DNA of 64,000 nucleotides from Fimbriimonadaceae bacterium (GTDB taxonomy: Bacteria; Armatimonadota; Fimbriimonadia; Fimbriimonadales; Fimbriimonadaceae). A program made the translations under genes and the position numbers. The notes beneath the pieces were generated by a model. It had not been told where the DNA came from. It saw only the letters and a list, made by a program, of their open reading frames with translations, and did not search any database. The stretch covers positions 434,001 to 498,000 of the forward strand of contig JAHCHO010000001.1 in assembly GCA_026129685.1 (NCBI GenBank), given 5' to 3'. Below, in pieces: positions 35,930-44,539 of the stretch (position 1 is the stretch's first letter; each line of letters opens with the position of its first letter).

Positions 35930-36547
35930 ATGGAAGTTCCTCAAGTTGGGCCCGATGCCCCACGAGATTGGGTCGGCAAGCCCACGCTCCAAGGTCGGGT
36001 AGTCCGTTTGGTCCCCCTCGCCGAAGCGCGTTTCGCCGAGCTGTGGTCGGTCACCGCCCCGGACACCTTCGCCTTCTACCCGAGCCTTCGACCCCGGGAC
36101 GCCTCCGAATCCGCCTTCCGCGACTTCGCGGACCGAGTCTCGGCGCTTCCCGACAACGTGGCGTTCCTCGTCGAGGACGCGGCGACCGGACGAGCGTTGG
36201 GTTGCACGTCGCTCATGGACGTTCGACCGGGCGACCGGGGCCTCGAGATCGGGCGCACTTGGTACGCCGAGCCCGCACGGGGAACCGCCGTCAACCCCGA
36301 GTCCAAACTTCTGCTGCTGAGCCACGCCTTCGACACGATGGGGGCCGTCCGGGTGCAACTCAAGACGGACGCGCGCAACGAGCGAAGCCGCCGCGCCATC
36401 CTGGGCATCGGGGCGAAGTTCGAGGGCATCCTGCGGAAGCACATGGTGTGCTTCGACGGCTACGTCCGGGACACGGCGATGTACAGCGTGATCGCCGAGG
36501 AGTGGCCCGTCGTGCGGGCCATGCTCCTTGCGCGTCTCGCGCGCTGA
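35930..36547 (+). CDS. GNAT acetyltransferase (RimJ/RimL-like)
   Basis: 205 residues with the RimJ/RimL pattern: TLQGRVVRLVPLAEARFAEL at the start, ALGCTSLMDVRPGDRGLEIG, TWYAEPARGTAVNPESKLLL (the acetyl-CoA segment, with the usual Gly loop replaced by GTAVNPE), and VQLKTDARNERSRRAILGIG near the end. The target may be a protein N-terminus or a small amine. It converges on rpsT with a 6-base gap. Confidence 0.85.
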   Translation: MEVPQVGPDAPRDWVGKPTLQGRVVRLVPLAEARFAELWSVTAPDTFAFYPSLRPRDASESAFRDFADRVSALPDNVAFLVEDAATGRALGCTSLMDVRPGDRGLEIGRTWYAEPARGTAVNPESKLLLLSHAFDTMGAVRVQLKTDARNERSRRAILGIGAKFEGILRKHMVCFDGYVRDTAMYSVIAEEWPVVRAMLLARLAR

Positions 36548-36553
36548 GCGGCG

Positions 36554-36817
36554 CTAGGCCGGGGTCTTCGCCTTGGCGACGGCCTTCATGAGCCGGGACT
36601 TGCGTCGCGCGGCCTGGTTCTTGTGGATGACGCCACGCTGAGCGGCCTTGTCCAAGGCCTTCACGGCCACGATCAGCGCCGGGGACTCGGTTTCCGTCCC
36701 GGCGGCGACGCGCGCCTTCTTCACGAAGGTCTTGAGCGCGCTCTTGGTGCTCAGGTTCCGCGCCCGCCGTTTGGCAATGCGGCGGAGGTCCTTCTTGCTG
36801 GATTTCAGATTCGCCAT
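36554..36817 (-). CDS. rpsT: 30S ribosomal protein S20
   Basis: 87 residues, rich in Lys/Arg/Ala, with the S20 pattern: ANLKSSKKDLRRIAKRRARN, a three-helix bundle, and the conserved GVIHKNQAARRKSRLMK near the end. It binds 16S rRNA early in assembly. It follows the unknown 604-residue gene by 42 bases on the same strand. Confidence 0.97.
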   Translation of the reverse strand: MANLKSSKKDLRRIAKRRARNLSTKSALKTFVKKARVAAGTETESPALIVAVKALDKAAQRGVIHKNQAARRKSRLMKAVAKAKTPA

Positions 36818-36859
36818 AGGTTTGGTCTCGTAGCGTTCGCGAGGGGTGAATGTACCCGA

Positions 36860-38674
36860 TTACTTGCGGATGAACCGCTTCTTGGTCTTGTCGAAGCCCA
36901 GGTCCACCTTCTTGGCGTCGAAGTGCCAGACGGGCGAACCGGAGCGCTGGTAGAAGCACTGGTAGCTGCTGAGCAAGGACGCGATGAGCCGACGCGAACT
37001 CCGCCTCACCACGTTCACCTGCGCCAGGATGCTCAGGAAGTCGGCGCCCTTGGGCCAGTGCCCCATCACATCGATCAGCACCTGGAGCGTGGATTTCCCT
37101 TCGCTCGCCGCTTGGAGCTCGCGCAGTTCCTCCATGCGTTGCGTCGTGACGAACACGACCGGATCCGCCTGATCGAGCCACGCGAATTCGAACACGTTCG
37201 GCCGCGACGTCCGGTTCAGCGTGAACACCGCGCCGCTTTCGACCGGCTGCTCGTAGAACCAGTCGATCAGGTTAAAGAGCAACCGCGCCTCGTGGTTCGC
37301 CCACACCTGCAGTTCGCGACCGCTCGGGTCGACGAAGATCAACTCCTGCACGCTCGGCTTGGTGTCCAGCCAATTCGTGGGAATCTGACACATCGGGAAG
37401 GTCCCCAGTTCGCGGTGCAACGACTTGAGCACCAGCCGAATCTGCTCCGGCAACTGCTTCGACGCCGGCACCGGGTCCTCGTCGAGCACGTCCGTCGCCA
37501 GCGGGTGGACGAGCAGCTTCCGAAGCGAACTCGACAGACCATCGTCGTCGAGTTCGACGTCGATCCGTTCGCCCTCTTCGTCCACCACCGTCGTCGGCAC
37601 GAACTGGAACGGCTCCGGCACGCCGTAGATAAAGTCCGGCGCCGAGTTCGGTTTGCGCAGACGGTCGCCGCCGACCCACCAAACGTCCGACCGGGTCCGT
37701 AGCGCGTCCAGCACGTTGGCAAGGTCGTCCGGGAACGTTCGATTCGCGGGCGTGATCTCGTAGAACTCCTCGAGAATGCGGGTGGCCGTCACCGTCTTCT
37801 CGCTGCCGACGATCCGGGCGACCATTCGCTCCACGTCCTCGTCCTTGACGTCGATCGGCGCCGCGTCTTCGACCTCGATCTCCGGCGAAAGCTTCTCCGC
37901 GATCCGAATCGCCGCCGCGACCCACTTCTCCGAGTCGGACCTCGGATGAACCTCGCCTTCCACCAGCAGGTAGCCCGGCAAGGAGACCAACTCGGCGAAG
38001 AACGCCCGGTCGTCGAACATCAGAATCGCGCGCGGGTCCTGTGGGTTCAGGGCCTTCCACGCCGCCGCCCCCAGCACCTTCGCCGAAACCGGGGCGACCT
38101 TGGCCAGCGCCGCGCCGATCGCGTTGGGCTGGCGCCAGTCGAACGCCCCCAGCTTCTTCTCGAGGGCCGCGACCTCCTCCGGCTTGACGCCGTTCAGCGC
38201 GAGTCCCCGCTCGATCGTCTCGTCGGTCCCGAAAAACGCCCACTCCGTCAGGCAGACGTGCTCGTCCGGCGTCACGATGAAGCTCTCGTCGTGCGCCAGA
38301 ATCTGCCGCACCACTCCGTCCACCCGCTCGACCGACTCCTCGCGAACCTTCACCAGTTCCGCGACCAAAGTCGCCATCGGCAAAGGACCGCCGTACTTGC
38401 CCACCAACAGCCGGATCGCTTCCGCCATCGGACGGCCCGCCGACTCCAGCCGCGCCGCCGGAATCCATCGACGCTCGTGGTAGGCGAATCGCTCCGGATT
38501 CGAGGCCAACAGCGAGCGTACGGTCGCCAAGCCGATGCCCTGGGGCGACAGGCGATGGGCCAACTCGCCCAGCTTGACCACCGCTTCCAGTTCGGTCATC
38601 TGGTCCAGGAGCAGTCGGTCCACGTAGGCTCGGCCACGGGCTTCATCGGGCTTGACGGTAACTTGTGTCGACAA
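36860..38674 (-). CDS. Unknown 604-residue cytoplasmic protein
   Basis: I do not recognise this family. The protein is soluble, acidic in the middle, and has several helix-rich segments that look like winged-helix modules, for example GIGLATVRSLLASNPERFAYHERRW, split by acidic linkers, and GPLPMATLVAELVKV. The C-terminus is basic (DKTKKRFIRK). There is no signal, membrane helix or catalytic motif. The start is TTG 38674 with AAAGGTGA seven bases upstream. It may be lineage-restricted and to share a transcript with rpsT downstream, which hints at housekeeping rather than accessory use. Confidence 0.65.
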   Translation of the reverse strand: MSTQVTVKPDEARGRAYVDRLLLDQMTELEAVVKLGELAHRLSPQGIGLATVRSLLASNPERFAYHERRWIPAARLESAGRPMAEAIRLLVGKYGGPLPMATLVAELVKVREESVERVDGVVRQILAHDESFIVTPDEHVCLTEWAFFGTDETIERGLALNGVKPEEVAALEKKLGAFDWRQPNAIGAALAKVAPVSAKVLGAAAWKALNPQDPRAILMFDDRAFFAELVSLPGYLLVEGEVHPRSDSEKWVAAAIRIAEKLSPEIEVEDAAPIDVKDEDVERMVARIVGSEKTVTATRILEEFYEITPANRTFPDDLANVLDALRTRSDVWWVGGDRLRKPNSAPDFIYGVPEPFQFVPTTVVDEEGERIDVELDDDGLSSSLRKLLVHPLATDVLDEDPVPASKQLPEQIRLVLKSLHRELGTFPMCQIPTNWLDTKPSVQELIFVDPSGRELQVWANHEARLLFNLIDWFYEQPVESGAVFTLNRTSRPNVFEFAWLDQADPVVFVTTQRMEELRELQAASEGKSTLQVLIDVMGHWPKGADFLSILAQVNVVRRSSRRLIASLLSSYQCFYQRSGSPVWHFDAKKVDLGFDKTKKRFIRK

Positions 38675-38793
38675 TACGGTTCACCTTTGGGGACGCTTGA
38701 CGCGCAACCGCGTATTATGGCAGAACGCGGGTGGAATGCGCCCGCCCAAGTCCGGGAGAGTTCCCGGCGGTTCGCGACGTATACCAAGTGGAC

Positions 38794-39462
38794 ATGAAGC
38801 GAGGCTTCACGCTGATCGAGGTTCTCACCGCCATCGCGATCATCGCGGTGCTGGCGGGGATTCTCTTTCCCGTCCTCAGCCGTGCCCGGGACGGAGGTCG
38901 CCAAACCACCTGCCTCTCCAACCTCGGCCAGGTCGGACGGGCGATCGGCCTCTACATGGCCGACTACGACGACGTCTTTCCCTACGCCATCGACCCCTCC
39001 GACCGGGATCGCCCCGAGATTTGGTCCCGCTACCCCGAGTTTCAGGCCCAGATTCCCTTCATGCCCTTCCTCCACGACGCCCTCTTTCCCTATGTGAAAG
39101 CGAGGGACGTGTTCCGTTGCCCCGCCGACTCCGGCGCCAAGGTCCTCGACTCCAACTTCGGGATCCCCTTCGATACCCAGGGTCCCATGTTCGACAAGTA
39201 CGGCACCAGCTACTTCTTCCGAACCGAGATCGCCTTCCGCTACTACACCCAGGACCGCTTCGAACTTCCCTCCCAGACGAACGTGCTCTTCGACGGAGCC
39301 GGCCATTGGCACGGGGGCGGCAAGCCGATGGAGATCGAAGACAGCTTTGACGCCATCAAGGACCTCCGTCGAGGCTACCGCTACAACGTCCTTTACGGCG
39401 ACTTCCACGCCAAAACCGCCACCGCCGACCAACTCGACGTCGCCTGGCAGACCCGCCTGTGA
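38794..39462 (+). CDS. Prepilin-type N-terminal cleavage/methylation protein
   Basis: 222 residues beginning MKRGFTLIEVLTAIAIIAVL: a short basic leader, the Gly/Phe cleavage site and Glu+5 of type IV pilins and type II secretion pseudopilins. The mature protein continues LFPVLSRARDGGRQTTCLSN and YMADYDDVFPYAID, the form very common in Armatimonadota and Planctomycetota surface pseudopilin-like proteins, where many copies occur per genome. It ends in a small C-terminal domain with a YNVLYGDFHAK motif. Its stop overlaps the next start as GTGA. Confidence 0.92.
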   Translation: MKRGFTLIEVLTAIAIIAVLAGILFPVLSRARDGGRQTTCLSNLGQVGRAIGLYMADYDDVFPYAIDPSDRDRPEIWSRYPEFQAQIPFMPFLHDALFPYVKARDVFRCPADSGAKVLDSNFGIPFDTQGPMFDKYGTSYFFRTEIAFRYYTQDRFELPSQTNVLFDGAGHWHGGGKPMEIEDSFDAIKDLRRGYRYNVLYGDFHAKTATADQLDVAWQTRL

Positions 39463-40613
39463 TCCTCCGTCCCCGCGCCATTGTGCGAGACGGAGAACTC
39501 TTCGAGGGACTAGAGGTCGAGTACGCGGAGGGTGTCGTGCGCGACGTCCGACCCTTTCGAGGGACACCCGACGGCACGATTCTCAGCCCCGCCTTCGTCA
39601 ACGCCCACAGCCACCTCGAGTACCGTGGCCTTCAGGGAGTCGTTCCTGCCCGTGACTACTGGACTTGGATTCGTGAACTCACCCGCCTCAAGACGCTTCA
39701 GGTCCCAGCGCAAGTTCGGGAGGACGCCCACCTCGCCGCCCGGGAGAACCGCGCCGCCGGCGTCGGCTACGTCGCCGAGCATTCGGACCTTCCCGTTGCG
39801 GGCGAGGCGATGCGCGCGGCCGGCCTCATGGGCATCGTGTTCCAGGAGGTGATCACGTTCAACGAACGCGACGACCCCGACTCCAAGTGGCGCCTCGTCG
39901 AGGAGCGCGCCGCCATCAACCGGGCCGCCTTCGGTGGTCCGGTCGTCCCCAGTCCCCACGCGCCCTACACCGTGGACCAGGTCACCCTTCGTCGCTGGGC
40001 CGACGCTCCGCAAAACTCGCCCCTGTTCCGCGCGAGCATCCACGTGGCGGAAACCTCTTTCGAGAGCGCCTTCTTTCGCGACGGGGACGGCCCGATCGCC
40101 GACTTCTATCGTCGCCAAGGGGCGCCGTTCGAAGCCACCGGGCTTCGGGTGGTGGCCTGGCTGGACGCGCTCGGCCTCGTGCGGCCCGGGATGCAGTTCG
40201 TCCATGCGTGCGCGGTGGAAGCGGAGGACGTCGGGTTGTTGGCGCGCCGCAGGGTGAGCGTCGCCCACTGTCCCCGCTCGAACGAGGCGCTCGGTTGCCC
40301 GGTCGCCCCCGTTCGTCGGATGCTCGATGCCGGGGTCCGCGTCGGCCTCGGTCTGGATTCTGCCGCGAGTTCGGGTCCGATCGACGTGTTCGCCGAGATG
40401 CGCGCCGCCGTCCGTTCCGCCATCGCCCTGGGGGAGCCGCTGGACGAACGCGAGGTCTGGCATATGGCGACGACGGGCGGGGCGGCCTCCCTCGGAATAG
40501 AGGACTGGCGCATCGCCCCCGACGCCCGTGTCCCGCTCCTTCGCCTCCCCGACCGCCCCTCGCTCGCCGCCCTGATCCGCGACGGGTCGCCCGACGATGC
40601 CGTTTGGCTCTGA
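39459..40613 (+). CDS. Amidohydrolase (ATZ/TRZ-type metal-dependent deaminase)
   Basis: 384 residues of the amidohydrolase superfamily. Metal and catalytic residues: NAHSHLEY (HxH), IHVAETSFE, FVHACAVE, VAHCPRSNEALG and GLDSAASSG with the catalytic Asp. This pattern matches cytosine/aminofutalosine/S-adenosylhomocysteine deaminase-like enzymes; aminodeoxyfutalosine deaminase of the menaquinone pathway is a reasonable guess but no mqn gene is near. The GTG start at 39459 overlaps the pseudopilin stop, so translation is coupled even though the two products look unrelated. Confidence 0.82.
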   Translation: MILRPRAIVRDGELFEGLEVEYAEGVVRDVRPFRGTPDGTILSPAFVNAHSHLEYRGLQGVVPARDYWTWIRELTRLKTLQVPAQVREDAHLAARENRAAGVGYVAEHSDLPVAGEAMRAAGLMGIVFQEVITFNERDDPDSKWRLVEERAAINRAAFGGPVVPSPHAPYTVDQVTLRRWADAPQNSPLFRASIHVAETSFESAFFRDGDGPIADFYRRQGAPFEATGLRVVAWLDALGLVRPGMQFVHACAVEAEDVGLLARRRVSVAHCPRSNEALGCPVAPVRRMLDAGVRVGLGLDSAASSGPIDVFAEMRAAVRSAIALGEPLDEREVWHMATTGGAASLGIEDWRIAPDARVPLLRLPDRPSLAALIRDGSPDDAVWL

Positions 40614-40832
40614 ACCGTGCCGACTCGCTGGACGGGCCCGGACATCGGTGACCTTTGACGGCAAACGCCCCTCGCGATCCACGGTCTGTCGGTTGACGAA
40701 CTCGCCCGATGTCCCCCATGACATCGCGCATGCCGGGACCTTCGCCTCCGCGACAAGGTCGGGCCCTCGCCGCCCGTCGTCGAGCGTGCGCCCAAGCCAT
40801 GGCGGGGTCCGGACCCGGAGGTGTTAGCATCC
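40614..40832. other. Intergenic, no gene seen
   Basis: GC-rich sequence between the amidohydrolase gene and the tandem repeat. No frame with gene-like composition on either strand. GGACCCGGAGGTG near 40813 recurs in similar form as GGACCCGGAGAGTG after the array near 41201, so the array is flanked by related short sequences. Confidence 0.5.
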
Positions 40833-41200
40833 CAAGTGGCGGGAATGACGGACCCGACCACGGTGCGAGAAAACACAAGTGACGGGAATGACGGGAACCC
40901 GACCACGGTGCGAGAAACTCAAGTGACAGGAATGACGGGAACCCGACCACGACGCGAGAAACTCAAGTGACGGGAATGGCGGGACCCGACCACGGTGCGA
41001 GAAGCTCAAGTGACGGGAATGGCGGGACGCGACCACGGCGCGAGAAAACGCAAGTGACGGGAATGACGGGACCCGACCAAGGTGCGAGAAGACACAGGTG
41101 ACGGGAATGACGGGAAGCGGACCACTGGGCGAGAAAACACACGTGACGGGAATGACGGGAACCCAACCACGGTAGCGAGAAGCACGGGATGGCGGGAACC
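40833..41200. repeat. Tandem repeat array, eight 43-45 bp units plus a degenerate one
   Basis: Each unit has the consensus AAGTGACGGGAATGACGGGA followed by ACCCGACCACGGTGCGAGAA and a variable 4-5 base end (CTC, ACAC, ACGC). Units are head to tail with no unique spacers, differ at a few positions and vary in length by 1-2 bases, which breaks every reading frame. It is therefore a non-coding minisatellite and not a CRISPR array. The frames that run through it on the minus strand (repeated FSHRGRVPVIPVT) are artefacts. Confidence 0.9.
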
Positions 41201-41302
41201 GGACCCGGAGAGTGAGAGGAGCACCGGCGCGCGCCGCCACCGTTCGCCAAACGACCGCGCGACAGGACGGTGGCCCCCCCTGTCGAAAGGGGTTCCCCGA
41301 AG

Positions 41303-41632
41303 ATGACGGCCCGCGAGGAGCTCTACCGGTTGGTCCGAACGATCCCGCCCGGACGCCTGGCCACCTACGGCGACCTGGGCCGCAGCCTCTCGCGCCCCGT
41401 GAGCGGCCTGATCGTCGGCGGTTGGATGGCCTCCTGCCCGGCGGACGCCCCATGGTGGCGCGTGGTGGGCCGCGACGGCACCCTCCTCCTCGCCAAGCGC
41501 TCGCCCCACTTCGCCGCCGACCAGCAGTCCCGCCTCGAGGCGGAAGGAGTCCCGTTCCGCGACGGACGAGCGCTCGGTGACGGCCGCTGGTTCCTGCCGG
41601 AGGTCTTGACGGACCTCCCACCCTCACCCTGA
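41303..41632 (+). CDS. Alkyltransferase-like protein (MGMT C-terminal domain family)
   Basis: 109 residues with the O6-alkylguanine transferase DNA-binding fold: ELYRLVRTIPPGRLATYGDL, the Arg-finger helix region and VGGWMASCPADAPWWRVVGR. Where true transferases have PCHRVV with the acceptor Cys, this protein has PWWRVV, as in ATL proteins. These bind alkylated guanine without repairing it and hand it to nucleotide excision repair. GGGG lies upstream of ATG 41303. The end, GRWFLPEVLTDLP, fits the family. Confidence 0.85.
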   Translation: MTAREELYRLVRTIPPGRLATYGDLGRSLSRPVSGLIVGGWMASCPADAPWWRVVGRDGTLLLAKRSPHFAADQQSRLEAEGVPFRDGRALGDGRWFLPEVLTDLPPSP

Positions 41633-41908
41633 TCACTCGACTCTGCCGCCAGCGATTCCAGCGCCTGCACCCTCGCATGCGACCGCTCGGAGTACGGGAA
41701 GCCAAGTTCCCAGCATCGGTGGTGCGATGGAACGGTAGTCCGAATCCGCAGCAAGCCTGCAGTGGGTGCGACCTCGGAGCTGGTTCCGCGAATTTGCGCA
41801 AGGTCGGCGCCTCGGGCTCATTGTCGATTCGCTGCAGGAAGCCCTTGTCGGCACGTCGCGTCAACCACGAGTCTCCGGCACCGAATGCCCTCGTAACGCT
41901 TTCACAGT

Positions 41909-41956
41909 TGGAGCCGACGACAGGATTCGAACCTGCGACCCGCTGTTTACAAAATG
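41909..41956 (-). pseudogene. 3' half of a tRNA-Thr(TGT), probable attachment-site remnant
   Basis: The minus strand reads from the anticodon loop (TTTGTAA, anticodon TGT) through AGCGGGTCGC, a paired T-arm GCAGG-TTCGAAT-CCTGT, the acceptor 3' strand CGTCGGC, T and encoded CCA. The 5' half (acceptor 5' strand, D-arm) is missing; the sequence beyond 41957 is unrelated to tRNA. Such 3' tRNA fragments are left at one end of elements that integrate into tRNA genes. It marks the left edge of the island. Confidence 0.82.
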
Positions 41957-42059
41957 GACGCGAATGGTGTTTTCGGGTGTTTTGGCGTGCTCGCAAGTGT
42001 CGTTTTGAACCTGACGGTGTGACGTCGCGCACGTTCGGTACCGTCTCGTATCGCGGTGC

Positions 42060-42079
42060 ATGCCTGCAAAATGCCTGCA
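42060..42079. repeat. Direct repeat ATGCCTGCA x2, 11-bp period
   Basis: ATGCCTGCA occurs at 42060-42068 and 42071-42079, one helical turn apart, about 100 bases from the tRNA-Thr fragment. The spacing suggests binding of a dimeric or arm-type recombinase protein; no direct evidence. Confidence 0.4.
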
Positions 42080-42647
42080 GGAAATCCACCGTTTGCGACT
42101 CCCTCGCCGCGACCGGATCGTCCAATCGAGTCGTCGCGCTGACATCGTCTCATCGTCCGATTCCGACTCGCGCTCGCCCGGTGGTAAGGACGTTCGCCGG
42201 CGCTCGACGGTATCGCGGTCCGCACGGCACGGGGGGCCAACCAGAGGCTAGAGGACGAGTCCCCGCAAATCCGGGTTCGACGTCGCGACGCGCGGTTGCG
42301 CCGATGCCAGTTCCCCGACCGTTCCGCCTCGAAAGGGCGAAAGATCGGCCAAGAATCGCCGTGGATCGCCGACGAATGACCTCGGATTCTGCCCACGACG
42401 AGCGTTCGGTCGCACTGGGCGACCCTGGGAGCGCACACGGCGCGCCCCGTCGAGTCCGGCCCGGTACCGGGTGACATCCCGCACGGACCGGGGGGGACCG
42501 ATATATTGACCCCCGGTGTCCGCCCAAGGGGGACGTCGCCTCCTCCGGGAGTTTCACGCTTCGGGAGTTCCACGGCCCGCGACGTTTCCGGAGGGGGTCC
42601 GCCTCCTGCGGAGTCGCCCGGTCGCGCACGCGGGAGTTCGGGACCAC

Positions 42648-42743
42648 CGGCGTCATAAGGCGATTATCGGCAAGCCCTTCGGGAACGCTCCGGCACGAAC
42701 CATCCGGAGTCGTTCAACGATAATCGGTCCTTATGACGCCGGG
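42648..42743. repeat. Large imperfect inverted repeat with two internal hairpins
   Basis: The left arm CCGGCGTCATAAGG plus CGATTATCG (42648-42670) pairs with the right arm CGATAATCG plus GTCCTTATGACGCCGG (42719-42743); a 2-base insertion is the only interruption in 23 pairs. The 48-base interior can itself form CCC-TTC-GGG and CTCCGG...CCGGAG stems, so the whole would fold as a three-way junction. It is non-coding, 290 bases upstream of ardC. Confidence 0.75.
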
Positions 42744-43033
42744 ACGACCCGGGTCCCGCGCGAGAGGCGCCGTCCGCTGGACGCTCCCGGCATCGGAGGC
42801 GCGGACGGTCCGACCGGTGTCGGATTCGGGGAGTCGGACCGGCGGAGATCCAGGGCCGCCGACTCCGTCGTCGCTCGGATCGAGCCCGCCTTTCCGCGAA
42901 GGCGTATCCCCAACTTCCCGACTCGTCGTCTTGGCATCGCGCCGTTCCAACGTCCTCCTCGTTCGGCCTTGTTCCTCGTCGCTTCCCGTCGGCTCTCGGG
43001 GGTGAGCCATTCGGAGCTCACGAGGACAAGTCA

Positions 43034-43876
43034 TTGAACGAAGAACGCAAGAACAAAGCGCACCTTCTGGTCAAGAAGGCTCTCGACGACCTGGCCGACT
43101 CTCTGGAGTCCGGCCGCTCCCAGAACCTGGAGGAGTTCCTCCGCGCGATGGGACGCTTCCACCGCTACTCCCTGCACAACGTCGCGCTCATCACGGCCCA
43201 GAACCCCGAGGCCACCCGGGTCGCCGGTTATCGAACCTGGCAGTCCCTGGGTCGCCAGGTCAGGAAGGGCGAGCGCGGCATCGTGATCCTCGTGCCGATG
43301 GTCTTCCGGAAGAACCCGGACGACCCGAACGACTCGGACGAGTCCCGCGAACGGCGGGCGAGCCGCCGCGAGAACCGCGAGAACGAGTCCGCCCTGGGGT
43401 TCGGCACTGGCACCGTCTTCGACGAGGCCCAGACCGAAGGGAGTCCGCTCCCCGAGATCGGGAAGGTGCGGGGCGATCCCGGCCGTGCCCTGGCGCGGCT
43501 CCGGCTCTTCTACGAGAAGCTCGGCATCGCCCTGACGGAGGTCGCCTCGCTCGGCGGCGCGGTCGGGGTGTCTCGCGGCGGACGGGTCGAGATCGTCTCG
43601 GGTCTGCCGCCCGCCCAGGAGTTCGCCGTGCTGGTGCACGAGCTCGCCCACGAGACCATGCACCGAAACGGTCGGAGCGAGAACCTCACCCGCAAGCTCG
43701 CCGAGCTCGAGGCCGAGGCCGTCTCGTACGCCGTCTGCCGAGGGATCGGTCTCGATCCCGGCACGGCCTCGGCGGACTACATCCAACTGTACCGAGGCGA
43801 CGTCGCGTCCCTCGCCGACTCTCTCGCGGCGATCCAACGCGCCGCCTCCGACGTTCTGACCTGGCTCGATCGCTGA
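43034..43876 (+). CDS. ArdC-like antirestriction protein
   Basis: 280 residues. The N-terminal ssDNA-binding domain of ArdC is seen as RFHRYSLHNVALITAQNP, VAGYRTWQSLGRQVRKGERG and IVILVP. The C-terminal zinc metallopeptidase domain has His-Glu-x-x-His at 202-206 (VHELAHETMH) and a downstream acid in ELEAEAVSYAVC. ArdC proteins bind incoming single-stranded DNA and shield it from restriction during conjugation. Start is TTG 43034 with GAGG eight bases upstream. A strong terminator follows, so it ends a transcript. Confidence 0.85.
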   Translation: MNEERKNKAHLLVKKALDDLADSLESGRSQNLEEFLRAMGRFHRYSLHNVALITAQNPEATRVAGYRTWQSLGRQVRKGERGIVILVPMVFRKNPDDPNDSDESRERRASRRENRENESALGFGTGTVFDEAQTEGSPLPEIGKVRGDPGRALARLRLFYEKLGIALTEVASLGGAVGVSRGGRVEIVSGLPPAQEFAVLVHELAHETMHRNGRSENLTRKLAELEAEAVSYAVCRGIGLDPGTASADYIQLYRGDVASLADSLAAIQRAASDVLTWLDR

Positions 43877-43899
43877 GCCCCCGACCCTTCGTTTCCACC

Positions 43900-43933
43900 G
43901 GGCCGGACTCCCGCAAGGGGGTCCGGCCCTTTT
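43900..43933 (+). terminator. Intrinsic terminator after ardC
   Basis: GGGCCGGACTCCC, loop GCAA, GGGGGTCCGGCCC, then TTTT. The stem has 13 pairs with one mismatch and a GNRA-type loop. Position: 24 bases after the ardC stop. Confidence 0.9.
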
Positions 43934-43949
43934 CGCATTGGAGAACCAC

Positions 43950-44507
43950 ATGAAGTCAATCGCGACCCTCGCCTCCGAGTGGCACGGCGGTCAGAGCACC
44001 GCCCTGTACTCCCTGGCCAGCACCGGTCAAGTGTGCTCCGTCTCCCACGCCCGTCTGCTCGTCGCCGAGTGCTCCGGCGTGCGGCAGCTTCGCCCCGTTC
44101 TGATCAAGGCCGAATCGGTCCTGGCCGCCTTCGAATCGAGGTGGTTCGGGACCGACGAGCTTCCGATCCCCGCCCTGCTTCGGCGCTGCCGTCTGATCGC
44201 CGCCGACCGGTCCCTCGCCGAGGAGGTGTGCGACCGTCTCGGAATGTGGGACGTCCTGGTTCGCCTTCGTCTGCCCCGCGTGGACGTTGCGCTTGAGTAC
44301 GCGGCCCATTGCCTTGCGGCTCACGGCGTCGAGTCCATCGACGGGAACTACAACGATCCGTACTGGCAGAACGCCCAGTACCTGTACGTCAACCGGGGCG
44401 ATCCGTACGACCCCACCGTGCTCTACGACTGCACCCGCGAGCGGTTCTTCTCCGGCTGCTGGGGCGACGTCGTGGAAAAGCACGGCCGCCGACGCGGCAT
44501 CGTCTGA
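43950..44507 (+). CDS. Unknown island protein, 185 residues
   Basis: I do not recognise the family. The protein is soluble, mixed alpha/beta, with a notable C-terminal region NGNYNDPYWQNAQYLYVNR, then YDPTVLYDCTRERFFSGCWG. It has no membrane or signal segment. GGAG lies six bases before ATG 43950. The gene is bracketed by terminators, so it is a single-gene transcript behind the ArdC gene; small proteins of this kind are common beside plasmid and ICE antirestriction genes. Confidence 0.65.
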   Translation: MKSIATLASEWHGGQSTALYSLASTGQVCSVSHARLLVAECSGVRQLRPVLIKAESVLAAFESRWFGTDELPIPALLRRCRLIAADRSLAEEVCDRLGMWDVLVRLRLPRVDVALEYAAHCLAAHGVESIDGNYNDPYWQNAQYLYVNRGDPYDPTVLYDCTRERFFSGCWGDVVEKHGRRRGIV

Positions 44508-44514
44508 TCGTCCG

Positions 44515-44539
44515 GCCGGGGAAGGGGAGAGCCCCCGGC
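44515..44539 (+). terminator. Hairpin after the 185-residue gene
   Basis: GCCGGGG and CCCCGGC arms separated by 11 bases, 8 bases past the stop. No T-run follows, so it is a weaker candidate than the terminator after ardC. Confidence 0.5.

Larger units (their letters stand above)
41957..43033. other. Left end of the island, no convincing gene
   Basis: Over 1 kb without a frame that looks coding on either strand; the frames present are GC-driven and arginine/serine/proline rich. It holds short direct repeats near the tRNA fragment, a GGGGG...CCCCC symmetric element around CGATATATTG (42485-42521) and the large inverted repeat at 42648-42743. This could be an att/oriT/replication region, but no known origin signature was recognised. 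Confidence 0.5.

Noticed and set aside
40833-41200. Possible CRISPR array
   Set aside because: Units are contiguous with no unique spacers, the repeat itself varies in length and sequence, and no cas gene is in the window.
41909-41956. tRNA-Thr fragment as the matching att end for the integrase at 60710-61954
   Set aside because: T-arm and acceptor differ from tRNA-Thr(GGT) by compensated pairs, so it is a different isoacceptor gene, not a drifted copy of the same 3' end; the link remains open.
40824-42125. Minus-strand frame of 433 codons crossing the repeat array and the tRNA fragment
   Set aside because: It translates the non-coding repeat (FSHRGRVPVIPVT) and the tRNA remnant; units of 43-45 bp cannot keep a frame. 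I also considered an integrase C-terminus just right of the tRNA fragment but saw no catalytic motif.
42648-42743. Integron attC site
   Set aside because: The arms lack the R/L core boxes (GTTRRRY) and there is no integron integrase or cassette-like gene order.
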